Assembly: GCA_016806645.1 (NCBI GenBank)
Contig: JACSYO010000444.1
Coordinates: 1,120,501-1,184,500 of the forward strand
Direction of reading: 5' to 3'
DNA from: Ophiodon elongatus
Lineage: Eukaryota; Chordata; Actinopteri; Perciformes; Hexagrammidae
Length of the DNA: 64,000 nucleotides
In this document: one piece after another, positions 37,359-48,077 of the stretch
Position numbering within the stretch: the first letter of the stretch is position 1
Layout of the letters: every line of letters starts with the position of its first letter
Program-made: the position numbers and the translations under genes
Notes under the pieces: model-generated
What the model was told of the DNA's origin: nothing
Databases searched by the model: none
The model's input: only the letters and a program-made list of their open reading frames with translations

Positions 37359-37458
37359 TCTCACCAACTCTGTTCCCTTTTTGCAACTCTGGGACTGAAG
37401 ATAAATCGTTGGGTTGCAAACGACTTCTACCCAAAGAGTATCGGACCAATGCAAGACA
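37359..37458 (+). pseudogene. Degenerate Ctau1 exon fragment
   Basis: TCACCAACTCTGTTCCCTTT matches the start of the true Ctau1 exon at 37791-37810. After a decayed stretch, CGACTTCTACCCAAAGAGT (true exon: CGACTTCTCCCCAAAGAGT) and GGACCAATGC recur in the same order. Ten or more bases are missing in places, the Cys region is lost and there is no acceptor. It lies 420 bases 5' of the real exon in the same orientation, so it is a broken earlier duplicate. Confidence 0.85.
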
Positions 37459-37783
37459 TGGCAATTTTTAAATTAATTAAAAATAATAAATTGATTCATT
37501 ATGTTACAAAACAGTGCAGTAATACATATAAGTGCCATTGTATATACTCATATCCAGTATGTTTATATCGGTGTGCTAAACAGATATGCAGAAATAATAA
37601 ATAGGACATTCTTTATCCAGAAGTATTATTTATTAAAATTCCCCTTGGGCAGATTTCTCTGTCTTTAGCTTCATCACACAATAATGTGCAATATTTTGAT
37701 AATTAACTTTTAGACAAGCAATTAATCATCTGTGTTTATTTAATCAACCTATAATGGTATTAAATGTTTTGACACTTCCACAG

Positions 37784-38074
37784 AAACTGCATCACCAACT
37801 CTGTTCCCTTTGGTTCAGTGCGGACCTGACAATGCAGGAACAATCACTGTTGGTTGTCTTGCACGCGACTTCTCCCCAAAGAGTCTTACTTTCCAGTGGA
37901 CCAATGCCAAGGGGATCATATTGACTTCTGTGCAATATCCTGCAACTGAGAAAAACAACAAATATACAGGAGTCAGTTTGCTCCAAGTACCAACGTCTGA
38001 CTGGAATTCAAGGATGTCTTTTAATTGTGCTGTGACTCATCATGGTGGCCCCAAAAGCGTGAAATTGGAAAAAA
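37784..38074 (+). CDS. ight: IgT constant domain Ctau1
   Basis: Exon after CTTCCACAG, phase 1 at both ends. It reads ASPTLFPLVQCGPDNAGTIT, VGCLARDFSPKSLTFQW and SFNCAVTHHG. Cys in PLVQCG is the expected light-chain partner; VGC and FNC form the Ig fold with the Trp of FQW. IgT (IgZ) is the teleost mucosal class; its Ctau1 is encoded separately from Cmu1, as here. Confidence 0.96.
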
Positions 38075-38284
38075 GTATGGGATTTTTTAATTACTATCAT
38101 GGCTCCCTTACTGTATGTCTATGAGTACACATGCGTCATCTTGTTAATCTTATTTTATTCAGAAAATGTACTGTAATTATTTCTGTTTCTCATATTTAAC
38201 CTAATCTGTCTGGTATTTTACATTCACATTTTAAATGAATTATTACAGACTGATCTCTTTCTCTGCTCTTTCCCACATGCTTAG

Positions 38285-38596
38285 AGGCCTCTTTGGTAGC
38301 TCCTATCACGGTGACACTGAACCAACCAATTGCCAAAGACTTTTTCAACAACAACGAGGCAAAGTTGGAGTGTATCGTTACTGGACAGGACCTAGATCAA
38401 ATTCTAATCACTTGGCAAATTAATGGACAAAATCTGATTGCCAACATCTCTGAAACACCAAATTCCAGAGAGTTTAGCAAAACCAGCACGTTGACTCGTA
38501 GTCACTCCGAGTGGCAGGCAGTCAACAACGTGAGCTGTTCTGCCAGTAGGGCCAATCTGACACCAGTTATTCAAGAGCTGACTATCAACAAAGGAG
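38285..38596 (+). CDS. ight: IgT constant domain Ctau3 (second domain present)
   Basis: Phase 1/1 exon. It reads VTLNQPIAKDFFNNNEAKLE, ECIVTGQD, ITWQINGQNL, STLTRSHSEWQAVNNVSCSA and VIQELTINKG. The TWQI-G and TRS-EW patterns and the QELT-KG end match the third constant domain of four-domain teleost IgT rather than the second. It is separated from Ctau1 by an intron of only 210 bases with no trace of a Ctau2 exon. The heavy chain would therefore have three constant domains. Confidence 0.9.
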
Positions 38597-38743
38597 GTAT
38601 GTTACTAAGTGATGGAGACTGATAAGTAGAACAGTAATATGTAAGTCTGGGGAGACAGATAATTTACACACACAATCCTGTCATTATCTATGTATGGCAA
38701 ATGCAAAACTATACCTCCTCGGTTAACAGAGTTTCTCTTTCAG

Positions 38744-39093
38744 ATGGGAGCCGTACAAAAGTAACTGTCCACATCCTCCCAGAGGAAGACATCAGCAAAG
38801 AACCTGAGGTCACTCTGGTGTGTCTGGTCTCTAGTCCTGTGCTGCAGGATTACTACATCGCCTGGTTAGAACAGGGTGGACAAAATCACAGCATCTATTC
38901 TGATGGCGTTAACTTCCCCCCTCGGAAGACCAAACACGGCTGCTCAGTTACAAGTGTTTACACCACCCCCAAGGAAAAGTGGAACAAGAACAACACCTTC
39001 TCCTGCAACGCCTGGCCTGCTGGTAGCAAAAGTCCTATGAAACCCAGGACAGTGTCTAATGCCCAGAGTAGCTCGACTGAATGTGAGAAATAG
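38744..39093 (+). CDS. ight: IgT constant domain Ctau4 with secretory end
   Basis: Starts after TCTCTTTCAG. It reads VTVHILPEEDISKEPEVTLV, YIAWLEQGGQ and CSVTSVYTTPKEKWNKNNTF, then CNAWPAGS. It ends QSSSTECEK and a stop, giving the secreted form. An internal donor (GAAT then GTGAGA at 39082/39083) lets the exon splice to the TM exon at 39553 in frame. ILPEED and the YTTPKEKW stretch are typical of IgT CH4. There is an extra Cys in HGCSVTS. Confidence 0.95.
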
Positions 39094-39269
39094 CAGATTC
39101 AGCTTTAAATGTGGCATTTTGTGCTAATGTGTCTGTCATGGGAACCCGTCTTTGTGATTGTAAAGATATTGTCAATTGTCAATTTGATTTGTTCGTTTGT
39201 TGTCATATTGTGTTTTTATCTGTCTTTGTCACATTGTCTAACTGCTTGATAAGTGTGCTGACCGTTTCA

Positions 39270-39275
39270 AATAAA
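39270..39275 (+). terminator. Poly(A) signal for secreted IgT
   Basis: AATAAA, 177 bases after the secretory stop codon. Confidence 0.7.
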
Positions 39276-39552
39276 TGTTGCATCTAAACATCACTTTTGT
39301 TACATGTTCATGCGTGACATCAATATTTCAAAACCAACGTATGAGTAGTTTTCAGTGATACCTAGTGTACTGCACTGTTCCACTGTTCAGATGGATTAAC
39401 GTCCACACGGCATATGATGAAAGTGAATAATGTTTGATTCCAGTTTATGAGCACTATTCAAGAGAGAAAAGCCCATCTGCATATTATCTTAATAAAACAA
39501 CGTTGTTATCATACACACACACATCTAACCGCCTATACCTTCCTCTTCTTAG

Positions 39553-39707
39553 ATTGTATTCCAGACACAAAACTGCCTTTTGCTATGAGCTGCAGAGATG
39601 ATGCCATGGAGGAGGATGAGTACAGCAGCCTGTGGTCCACAACCTCCTCCTTCATATTCCTCTTCATATCCTCTCTCCTTTATTGCATGATATTCAGCCT
39701 GGTCAAG
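39553..39707 (+). CDS. ight: IgT transmembrane exon 1
   Basis: Joins from the Ctau4 internal donor to give EYCIPDTKLPFAMSCRDDAM, an acidic linker (EEDEYSS), then a hydrophobic TM segment (SFIFLFISSLLYCMIFSLVK). It ends phase 0 at GTAAAC. This encodes the membrane anchor of the IgT B-cell receptor. Confidence 0.93.
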
Positions 39708-40582
39708 GTAAACATGCAGGCTTTCTCTGCATTCCAGCTGCACTAAAGACTTATTAAGACTGTATGAGATATAATACAGGATGCATTCATGCATACAAAC
39801 CAAGTTTGTTAGAAGTTATAAAATAAAGCCCGGGTCATGTAAATAATAAAAATGCCACACATAAAGGCAACAATATTTTGACCTACTGATCTTTGAATAG
39901 TTTATCTGTGGGTGTGACAGCTTCTTCCCATCTTCACAAACAAGAATGTGCAAGAAGAAGAAGAGAAGACTCTAAATAGCCCAGATTGTGATGTGAAAGT
40001 TAGTACAGTGGACATGATCCCGAAAAGGGAGAACATTGTAATGCAAATTATTGCATCCATTAAGCTTAAGACAATTAGACAAATAAACAACAAATATGTA
40101 ATTGATTATCAGCAATATCTGATAAGTTAATTGATACCAAATATTTATTTGGCAATAACAAACCCTTGGTTTTATAGGTTTGTTGTGTGGCTGTTGATGG
40201 ACACAGTTACACAGTAAAGAGGTGTAAACGTTTATTTGCATCTCCAACCAGCACAAGAGACTGATCAACATTTAGCAGCAGCAGAGTGAAGAGAGTGACA
40301 TGTGTTGTTTTATATGTTTTAAATGCCGCAACATACTATACATATGCCATCTTTAAGTACAGTTATTATAATTATTACAGAACAGACTTGCCCTGCTGAA
40401 AATGTGTCAAAGCTATACTGTAGTAAAGACAAAGAGATCAGCTGAGTGTCAATTCTCCAGCTGGGTGGATCTCTAGATTGAAGTAATCAGTCAAACGTTA
40501 CCACTGTTAAATAATCTGTATTAGAGCAGTCAATGTAATATAATATAATATATCTTTTTTTTTATTTGTTTTTTTTTTCCAG

Positions 40583-40597
40583 ATGAAGAGACCATAA
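40583..40597 (+). CDS. ight: IgT transmembrane exon 2 (MKRP, stop)
   Basis: After a long pyrimidine tract and CAG, ATGAAGAGACCATAA reads MKRP and stops. It supplies the very short cytoplasmic tail after ...SLVK. An exact octamer ATGCAAAT lies at 40041-40048 in the intron before it. Confidence 0.85.
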   Translation: MKRP

Positions 40598-40734
40598 GAT
40601 GACATGGATGCAAAGCATGGACTACAGGTCTTCATTTGTTTTCTGACTTTTATATCTGGCTTTAAAAACATTTCCATAAGCAATATGCGCTAAATTAATG
40701 ATCGTCATATATAATGATAATATATGACTCTAAA

Positions 40735-40912
40735 TTGCCTGTAGGTGTGAATGTGAGCGTGAATGGTTGTCTGTCTCTCTATGTGCCCTGTGATAAACTG
40801 GCGACCTGTCCAGGGTGAACCCTGCCTTCGCCCAATGTCAGCTGGGATCAGCTCCAGCGCCCCCGATACTTTGAATAGGATAAGCGGTTCGGATAATGGA
40901 ATGGAATTATAT
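40735..40912 (+). repeat. LINE/SINE 3'-tail type repeat
   Basis: CCCTGTGATAAACTGGCGAC, CTGTCCAGGGTGAACCCTGC and GGATAAGCGGTTCGGATAAT are hallmarks of a widespread fish repeat tail that I associate with L2-like LINEs and SINEs that borrow their ends. No ORF. Confidence 0.7.
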
Positions 40913-41057
40913 TTTTCCAACATCGTCAGGGAACTTTTGCACTGCAGATTCCTTTCACATGATTAAACCTTAACATTTCTTGTTAAACTAATATGAAAAA
41001 CACACTACAGATAATGTAACAGCATTTGTGTGTTGCCATGGCCAGTGTGCAGGTTGG

Positions 41058-41138
41058 AGTTTTTGTATGGAGTTTTATCACAGTGCAGTAACTAGCAGTG
41101 GCTATGGCAGCACAGTGATATATCATTTGACAAAAACC
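41058..41138 (+). other. IGHD segment 1 for IgM/IgD
   Basis: Nonamer AGTTTTTGT 41058-41066, 12-base spacer, heptamer CACAGTG 41079-41085. D core 41086-41110 (25 bases, containing AACTAGCAGTGGCTATGGCA). Heptamer CACAGTG 41111-41117, 12-base spacer, nonamer ACAAAAACC 41130-41138. A textbook 12/12 D segment. Confidence 0.95.
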
Positions 41139-41494
41139 TCCTTCCACTGAGAAGGAAATGCTGTGTATGGTGCTGATACAGAAAACAAGTCAAAAAGTGA
41201 GTGATTTCTACTGCCTGCACGCATCCGATAAAACTCTTCTTGGGAAAAATAAACATATTTAAAGACTGAGAATAATGTAATATCATGAGCTTAAAAAAAT
41301 ATTCCACATGGGATCAGGTTAATATTCACAAAGTATTAAAAACAAATCTGAAATAATTAGGTAATTAAAAATACATTTGGTAAAATTGGGATGTTCTTTG
41401 ATGATTTCATAGTTTTACTGTGGAAAGTGAAGAGTGAATACTCCTGCTGAGTACAAAGAGTACAATATTCTGACCATGAACCATATGAGGCAAA

Positions 41495-41567
41495 GGTTTT
41501 TGTTCGTGTATCTAGCACTGTGTACTCGGGGTGGGGTGGCACAGTGATATATGGTAGTACAAAAACC
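41495..41567 (+). other. IGHD segment 2 for IgM/IgD
   Basis: Nonamer GGTTTTTGT 41495-41503, spacer 12, heptamer CACTGTG 41516-41522. D core 41523-41539 (TACTCGGGGTGGGGTGG). Heptamer CACAGTG 41540-41546, spacer 12, nonamer ACAAAAACC 41559-41567. All signal elements match consensus. Confidence 0.96.
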
Positions 41568-42285
41568 TGTCCTGAACTGAGCCACAAAGTCACTGTGCCA
41601 GCACTGATGATAGCCTACATGATAATAAATTACACAAAATAAGGCCGGAGAAAAGGATTTGTATGTTTTCAACATGAAAATAATAAATCAATTCTAACTG
41701 ATACCATTTGTTCACACCACAGCATAGTCTGAATCAATACCATTGAGTAATAACAATTTAAAATTAGTATCAGAAGCACTAAAAGTATGCTGGTTATCAT
41801 CAAGTAACTGGAAGAGCTTGAATGTATATATATACACACAGTATATATACACAATGGATATGAATGGATATAACACACATCATAAACAAAAGTGAAAAAT
41901 TAACTACACAACCTAATTTAACATCACAAAATATGTATGAAAAGTTGACTGGATCTGTAAGCTGGAATGTTGGGTTGGCAGCATCAGTTCAGGCTACATA
42001 TCCCAACCTTTTATGAAAGAAATATTTATAAAAAAAAGAAAGAAATTGATTCCAAAAATGGGAAATTAAACACAAAAGAAATGAGTAGCACATAGCAGCT
42101 CTGGCTATCATACTTTCATGTCATAATAACATAACTTGTAATTCTTTTGAGATACCATTTCATTTAAACAATATATAACATATTTTTGCATGTCTTTTTA
42201 TACAATAGACTTCTAATTATTAGTGACTAATAAAGCAGAGTGTACTGTTGTGTATGGCTATGTCTTCAGGGCCATCTTACCGCTA

Positions 42286-42640
42286 CTGCAGTTTCACAAG
42301 CGTGTCAGAAAGCTACGGTGGCCTTCAGAAAATGTCAAATAGCCAAAGGCTCTTGCTAGAGCCAGTGTTTGGTTTGTCCGTTCTGGACTACTGTAGAAAA
42401 AACGTGGTGCAACACAGCCATCGACTGTATAAGTGCAGAGTCACCGAGACGTCACACTTTGGTTGATGGACTACTGTTTGAAGCCTTGAGTTCGACATTT
42501 TGGCAGTCGCAATCTTGATTTTAGACCTATCTTTTTACAACCAAGTTTGATGGTTGACGGCAGCTGAGAGTGTTGGGAATGACCACAGTATCAATGACTC
42601 CACAAAAAGATTTTTCCATGCACCCAAATTTTTCATCCAT
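42286..42640 (+). repeat. Dispersed teleost repeat, copy flanking LINE on the left
   Basis: Its first part (TGTTTGGTTTGTCCGTTCTGG) is related to the MITE-like element at 19331. The rest (GACTGTATAAGTGCAGAGTC, GTTGATGGACTACTGTTTG, GATGGTTGACGGCAGCTGAG) recurs almost unchanged at 43464-43695. Confidence 0.75.
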
Positions 42641-43450
42641 TCCCTCTCACCCGAAACATTTTCCAACTCGTTCTGGGGGATCCCGAGGTGTTCCCAGGCC
42701 AGCTGGGAGATATAATCCCCCCAGCGTGTCCTGGGCCTCCATCCTGATTAGATGCCCGAACCACCTCAGCTGACTCCTTTCGATACGAAGGAGTAGCGCC
42801 TCAACTCCAAGTTCCCTCCTGATGTCCGAGCTCCTCACCCTATCTCTAAGGCTGAGCCCGGCCACCCTACGGAGAGAACTCATTTCGGCCGCTTGTATCC
42901 GAGACCTCGTTCTTTCGGTCACGACCCAGAGTTCGTGACCATAGGTGAGGGTCGGAACGTAGACCGCCCGGTAAATTGAGAGCTTCGCCTTCCGACTCAG
43001 CTCCGTCTTCGCCTTCCGGCTCAGCTCCGTCTTTGCCTTCCGGCTCAGCTCCCTCTTCACCAAGACGGTCCGGTGCAGCGCCTGTTTTACTGCTGCAGCA
43101 GCCTTCTCCAAGTCCACAAAACACATGTAGACTGGTTGGGAAAACTCCCAGAACCCCTCCAGTAGTCTTGCGAGGGTAAGGACAGCCCAACAATGTCCAG
43201 CGCCTTCAGCATCTCAGGACGGATCTCATCCACCCCTGGCGCCTTGCCACCAAGGTACCTCTCAGCTGCTTCAGGAGACCCATGAGCCAAAGGCCTCATT
43301 ATTCAGCTTGACGGCTTCCCTCACCCCCAGTTGCCGCCACGACAGGCACCGGTGACCTTCCGACCACAGCTCCTAGTGGCCGCGGCCACAATAGAGGCTT
43401 TGAACACGGTCCACTCGGATTCCATGTCCCCAGCCTCCCTTGGGATGTGG
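42640..43450 (-). mobile_element. LINE fragment (reverse-transcriptase C-terminal region)
   Basis: Minus-strand reading contains YRAVYVPTLTYGHELWVVTE, RIQAAEMSSLRRVAGLSLRD and IERSQLRWFGHLIRM, the C-terminal region of a fish non-LTR retrotransposon ORF2 family that I recognise but do not name with certainty. It is broken by frameshifts. A 24-base motif is tandemly tripled at about 42988-43060 (ELSRKAKT repeated). Base composition is clearly richer in G+C than the surrounding locus. Confidence 0.85.
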
Positions 43451-43454
43451 CAGT

Positions 43455-43695
43455 CACAGCCATAGACTGTATAAGTGCAGAGTCACCGAGACGTCACACT
43501 TTGGTTGATGGACTACTGTTTGAAGCCTTGAGTTCGGCATTTTGGCAGTCGCAATCTTGATTTTTGGCCGTTGCTATCTTTTTGCAACCAAGTTTGATGG
43601 TTGACGGCAGCTGAGAGTGTTGGGATTGACATTAGTTTTGCAGGTTGTTTGTGATAAACCACAGTATCAATGACTCCACAAAAATATTTTTCCAT
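43455..43695 (+). repeat. Dispersed teleost repeat, copy flanking LINE on the right
   Basis: Same orientation and nearly the same sequence as 42425-42630, with an extra segment (GACATTAGTTTTGCAGG). Together the two copies bracket the LINE fragment. Confidence 0.75.
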
Positions 43696-44149
43696 GCACA
43701 CAAAATTTAATTTCAATGGGGAATTATCTGTTGCCAATCAGATGTTTCCTCCATTTTCAATCAATCACATGAGTGTGCCCTCACGAGAAGAATTGGTTTT
43801 CAACCGGGTCTCACTCCCAACTTGATTGATTAGAAACTTTATTAATCCCCAGTGGGGAAACTCATTAAATAAATTTGTCAAATACTGATGCTTGGTCAGT
43901 GCCCCTCGGGTTCTGATACAGACACACCGCACTTTCAACTAACTCCAATGTCATTATTAGATGCTCTGAGCAACTGACGTAGTTTAAAGAGCAAGGTGTC
44001 CCGTGCGAAACTAAAAGTCAATGTCGACATTTTGCCACGTCAGTCACAAGTCACGTGAGTCATTAGTCACTCGCTACTAGTGGTGTAACGGACCACTGTC
44101 GATCTGTGATCTGTACGGATTCCCTCTCATGATTTCGTACACAAGTGGG

Positions 44150-44270
44150 CGACTGTGGCACAGTGGTGAGCAGGGACCTCCTTCAATCAGAGGGTCAGCT
44201 GTTCGATCCCTGGCTGCGCTAGCTCATGTCGATGTGCCCTTAGGCAAGACACTTGACCCCTATGGTACAT
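44150..44270 (+). repeat. SINE-like element (tRNA-related head)
   Basis: GCGACTGTGGCACAGTGGTG, then GGTCAGCTGTTCGATCCCTG, which includes a pol III B-box-like GTTCGATCC, then AGGCAAGACACTTGACCCC. This is typical of fish tRNA-derived SINEs; degenerate. Confidence 0.55.
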
Positions 44271-44931
44271 GATAACATAGCACAGCCTCAAATTTGCAGG
44301 TTGTTTACTACCTCCAAAAATATTGGCACACATGTTAAATTTAGTCAGCATTTGAACGTAACTTAAATAAATACCAACCGCAAAATTCGATGACATACGT
44401 ATATGTCTATGTGAATACAACCTGCTATAAGGCTTCCGATATGTAATCTTTGCGATGACATAAAAAAAAGGCAAATCTCTCAGTTTAGCTCAGTAAAGGT
44501 GTGTATCCTTTAAATTAGTTTCGATCAGATTGTTTTTTCACCTTCCATGCAGCCAGGCATAAGTTAATGCCAGCACACTTGAAATCATGTTAAAATATGT
44601 TCATGCTCATAGTTGTGTTCTGTACATTAAAACTTAGGGAATCAATCCTAAAACATGTGAAATGTTCAGCACTGAAATATACACAAGTTTGTAGGCTAGT
44701 TAATAGGTTAATAGTAATGTAACTGAATCAAGTCCATGCAGCAGGAATTGGAGCTTACAGGGGGGTCTGATACAGAGGAAGTGTTCACTAACTGTTGGCA
44801 ACTCGCACTTCCTTTTATATAACCTAGACCACAGGAAAAAACATATCTCAAGGGATGTGGTTCATAAACAGTACAGTGGGAACTGCTTTGCCAGAAAAAC
44901 GTATGCTTTTCCTGGTTTAAATTACATTGTT

Positions 44932-45021
44932 AGTATTTGTATTAGAAGCCCATTGTAATATATCACTGTGATTAGTACTTTGACTACTGGGGGAAAGGAA
45001 CACAAGTCACAGTGACTTCTG
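44932..45021 (+). CDS. IGHJ segment 1 (mu/delta) with 23-RSS
   Basis: Nonamer AGTATTTGT 44932-44940, 23-base spacer, heptamer CACTGTG 44964-44970. J 44971-45021 reads YFDYWGKGTQVTVTS and ends at GTGAGT. A germline TAG lies in the extreme 5' part and is normally trimmed in joining. Confidence 0.93.
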
Positions 45022-45270
45022 GTGAGTAATAATCTAATATATTTTGAGTGAAGACAATTCTATATTTTTTTTGGTTTATTATAAAATGTATGTTGATTTA
45101 ACTGCACTTAAACTAGGATGTAATAGACAGAACGAATAGTAACAGCAAATAGGATAGCAAAAAGATCAGGGTAAATGGTAGGTATATGCACTAGTTTACT
45201 GAATAAGTACAAAAACTTATTAGATGATAGAAGCTGTATAATATTTTTGCACAAAAGAGACATTGAAACT

Positions 45271-45315
45271 ACTACTTTGCTTACTGGGGAAAAGGAAGAT
45301 TGATGACCATCTCAG
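45271..45315 (+). pseudogene. IGHJ segment 2, probably non-functional
   Basis: Reads YFAYWGKGRLMTIS, one codon short of its neighbours and with RLMTIS in place of TMVTVTS. A donor (GTAAAC) is kept. Upstream, no acceptable heptamer (CATTGAA at the expected place) or nonamer is seen, so it probably cannot rearrange. Confidence 0.8.
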
Positions 45316-45426
45316 GTAAACAGGTCAAATAAGCTTTATTTGTCTTCATAGTGACAGTTTAATATAGAGACAGTGTAATATACCATATTTAGATCTGAGT
45401 GGCATCAACGGTATATTTAAAGTGCT

Positions 45427-45516
45427 GGTTTTTGTATGTTGGCTGTGTTGATATATTACACTGTGACGGTGCTTTTGACTACTGGGGAAAAGGCACAATG
45501 GTTACAGTCACATCAG
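45427..45516 (+). CDS. IGHJ segment 3 with 23-RSS
   Basis: Nonamer GGTTTTTGT 45427-45435, 23-base spacer, heptamer CACTGTG 45459-45465, all consensus. J 45466-45516 reads GAFDYWGKGTMVTVTS and ends at GTAAGC. Confidence 0.96.
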
Positions 45517-45774
45517 GTAAGCTACTCTTATTTTTCTTTCTCTAACGTAGACGTTTAGATTTATAAACAGTATTGGTATTTTTTAAGAAATTAAGATGTG
45601 ACACCGTGCAGTTCTTTCATTTCTGGGATGAATGCGTTATGAATTGGTAGAATCAATTTCAACTTTGGTGGTTAAAATCATGTTTAATTCCATCTTCAAG
45701 TGAAGGTAATATATGGCAGAGGGTAGATTATCATGAGATAACCAACCATGGAAAAGTGTAGATATCTGGGAACA

Positions 45775-45864
45775 GGTTTTTGTATGCAGTGGTGAAGAGT
45801 TTGTTGAACTGTGACTACGCTTTTGACTACTGGGGAAAAGGCACCATGGTCACCGTCACCTCAG
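45775..45864 (+). CDS. IGHJ segment 4 with 23-RSS
   Basis: Nonamer GGTTTTTGT 45775-45783, 23-base spacer, heptamer AACTGTG 45807-45813 (the three bases next to the J are conserved). J 45814-45864 reads YAFDYWGKGTMVTVTS and ends at GTATGG. A TA repeat (45884-45932) follows in the intron. Confidence 0.95.
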
Positions 45865-45879
45865 GTATGGAATCTTAAT

Positions 45880-45933
<54 letters not shown>

Positions 45934-46185
45934 ATTTCTTATGAGAGAATGAAATTTCTGATCACATTGCGGAATTATTTATTGTTATTTTCATGTGGCC
46001 ACAACTGATGGCCAGTGATAAGACAGCCAACAATATTTTGTTGCCTGACAATGAATTTGTGAAAGGCTTAAAACGTTTTAGTTCAGTTGGAACGCAAGTC
46101 TATCAACAACTGCATATTATAGTTCGATTTGAACTGTTGCCAAAACCAGACTTTATGACATAGGTAATGGGATATTAAAGCGATG

Positions 46186-46278
46186 CGTTTTTGTAAGAAG
46201 TTTGAATTGACTCTCTTAACTGTGACAACTGAGCTTTCGACTACTGGGGAAAAGGCACTATGGTAACAGTGTCATCAG
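46186..46278 (+). CDS. IGHJ segment 5 with 23-RSS
   Basis: Nonamer CGTTTTTGT 46186-46194, 23-base spacer, heptamer AACTGTG 46218-46224. J 46225-46278 reads AFDYWGKGTMVTVSS. The germline 5' end carries an in-frame TGA just before the Ala codon, so productive use needs trimming past it. Donor GTAAGA. Confidence 0.93.
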
Positions 46279-46572
46279 GTAAGATTTGTTCCATTTAAAA
46301 ACGGCGTCAGGGTATGTTTGAGTGTCTTATTAAAGTTAACTTCTCAACATGTCAATTCTCACTTCAAAAGTTAAGTGTTTTAATACAGTATATCTTCTGT
46401 AAAATGTCGGAAAGTAATATTCAGTGTAGGACAGAATGGTGGATGTTTGCGGCTGGTTAGACTTTGCTTTGTTTATTTTTCTATATTATATTTTTAGTTT
46501 AGAAGTGGATTTTATTACATAGTGGGATTAATTCATTATAAAGGCAGACTTTTGCGCTCGCTATTAGATGTA

Positions 46573-46664
46573 GCCTTTTCATACTAACGGATAAGTAAAT
46601 TCAGCACTGTGCTACGAAGCTTTTGACTACTGGGGAAAGGGTACAACAGTAACTGTTTCATCAG
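46573..46664 (+). CDS. IGHJ segment 6 with 23-RSS
   Basis: Heptamer CACTGTG 46605-46611. At 23 bases' distance the nonamer GCCTTTTCA (46573-46581) is poor. J 46612-46664 reads YEAFDYWGKGTTVTVSS and ends at GTAAGA. It is the J nearest to Cmu1 (about 500 bases). Confidence 0.92.
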
Positions 46665-47159
46665 GTAAGAATGCTCTTTAAATTCATACATAACTACTGA
46701 ATTTGACATAAAGTAATATGTTTTTTGTAACGATATGACTTTCATCAATAATGCCATAATAATGACTGGTAACTTTTAACTGACTTAACACTTCTATTCC
46801 TTCAAATTGAAATAATATACTAATGAGTATTGTCAAAGTTGTGCATTTAAAGTAATTTACCTAGTTATATATAGAATAACATAAATAAATACCACAAATA
46901 ATATCATTGAGGGAGGTTAAACTTGGTGCAAAAAAACCCCATCTAAATGTGACGTGGAAACATAGAGGTCCGTGTATTGAGAGAACTTCAAATTTCTACA
47001 TTCAACATGTTAAATGACAACAATACTGTTTCTTGTTACACTATTGACTCAATCAACTCGATTGTCTTCTCTCGGTTTTAACTAATATTTGGTGAAAATG
47101 TCTGTAATCTTGAATTTTATTTTTGAATTAAAATTGTACATTTGTTTTTCCTTTATTAG

Positions 47160-47459
47160 CCACTTCAAACAGACCAACTGTGTTTCCTCTGATGCAATGT
47201 GGTTCTGGGACTGGAGACACAATCACTCTTGGCTGCCTTGCCACCGGCTTCACACCCTCCTCACTGACCTTTGCATGGAACAAAGTAAATGGGGATGCCT
47301 TGACAGACTTCATACAGTACCCTCCAGTACAAAAGGGCAACTTGTATTCAGGAGTCAGTCAAATCCGAGTGAGCAGAGCTGAATGGGCCGCCAGGCATAC
47401 TTTCCGATGTGTCGCGAAACATGCAGCGGGAGATGCGGAGACCACTTTGACGGCGCCAA
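47160..47459 (+). CDS. ighm: IgM constant domain Cmu1
   Basis: Exon after CTTTATTAG, phase 1/1. It reads ATSNRPTVFPLMQCGSGTGD, TLGCLATGFTPSSLTFAWNK, FIQYPPVQKGNLYSGVSQIR and FRCVAKHAAGD. PLMQCG carries the light-chain Cys; GC and FRC with FAW form the Ig fold. It is the domain that teleost IgD also uses as its first constant domain, by splicing Cmu1 to Cdelta1. Donor GTAAGA. Confidence 0.97.
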
Positions 47460-48077
47460 GTAAGACTTATACTATGTCATATATAAATGCCTTTTTATAG
47501 ATCATTTGAAATCTACTAGGTTTAACATTGTGGAGATATTAACATATAATATAATTGCAAACATGTTATGGTTTTTTAATTAAATTTATAAATTACAAAA
47601 AACTATTTAAGTTTGGTAATTAATGACTAATTATATACTTAATCTACTTAATTAGGTGACTATTGCCAGTAAATTCACCTCTGATTATGACACGGATAAG
47701 AATATAATCTCCAATTGCTGCTCATTTTTATACAAGAACATTTGATGACCTTATTTGCAAATAGGTAATTCTAGTTACAAAAACTTTTGTTGTTTTAATA
47801 ATTTAACAATAATCATACTTATATAGTACTATTCATGCAATGAATGCAGAAAGAATATATTTTTTTAAGAAGACACAAGAAAATGGAAACTGAATGAAAT
47901 TAGTAAAAACAAAAATAGTGTATTAACAATAATTAATTAACACAGTTGTAAATAGCCGACCAAGATCTGAAGGTATGTATAACTGAAGAGATGAAATCCA
48001 CTCATATTTGAAAAATGTGTACATCTAATGTTTACAATGAGGCAAGTAAAGACGTAACTATCTCCTCTTTATCTCAG

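Larger units (their letters stand above)
41568..44931. other. D-to-J interval, repeat-rich, no gene
   Basis: I find no further D segment. The interval is filled by a dispersed repeat, a LINE fragment, a second copy of the repeat and a SINE-like element, listed separately, plus AT-rich sequence. Confidence 0.6.

Noticed and set aside
42647..43299. Arg/Leu-rich and Pro/Ser-rich ORFs on both strands
   Set aside because: They fall within a frameshifted LINE fragment; the plus-strand ones are shadows.
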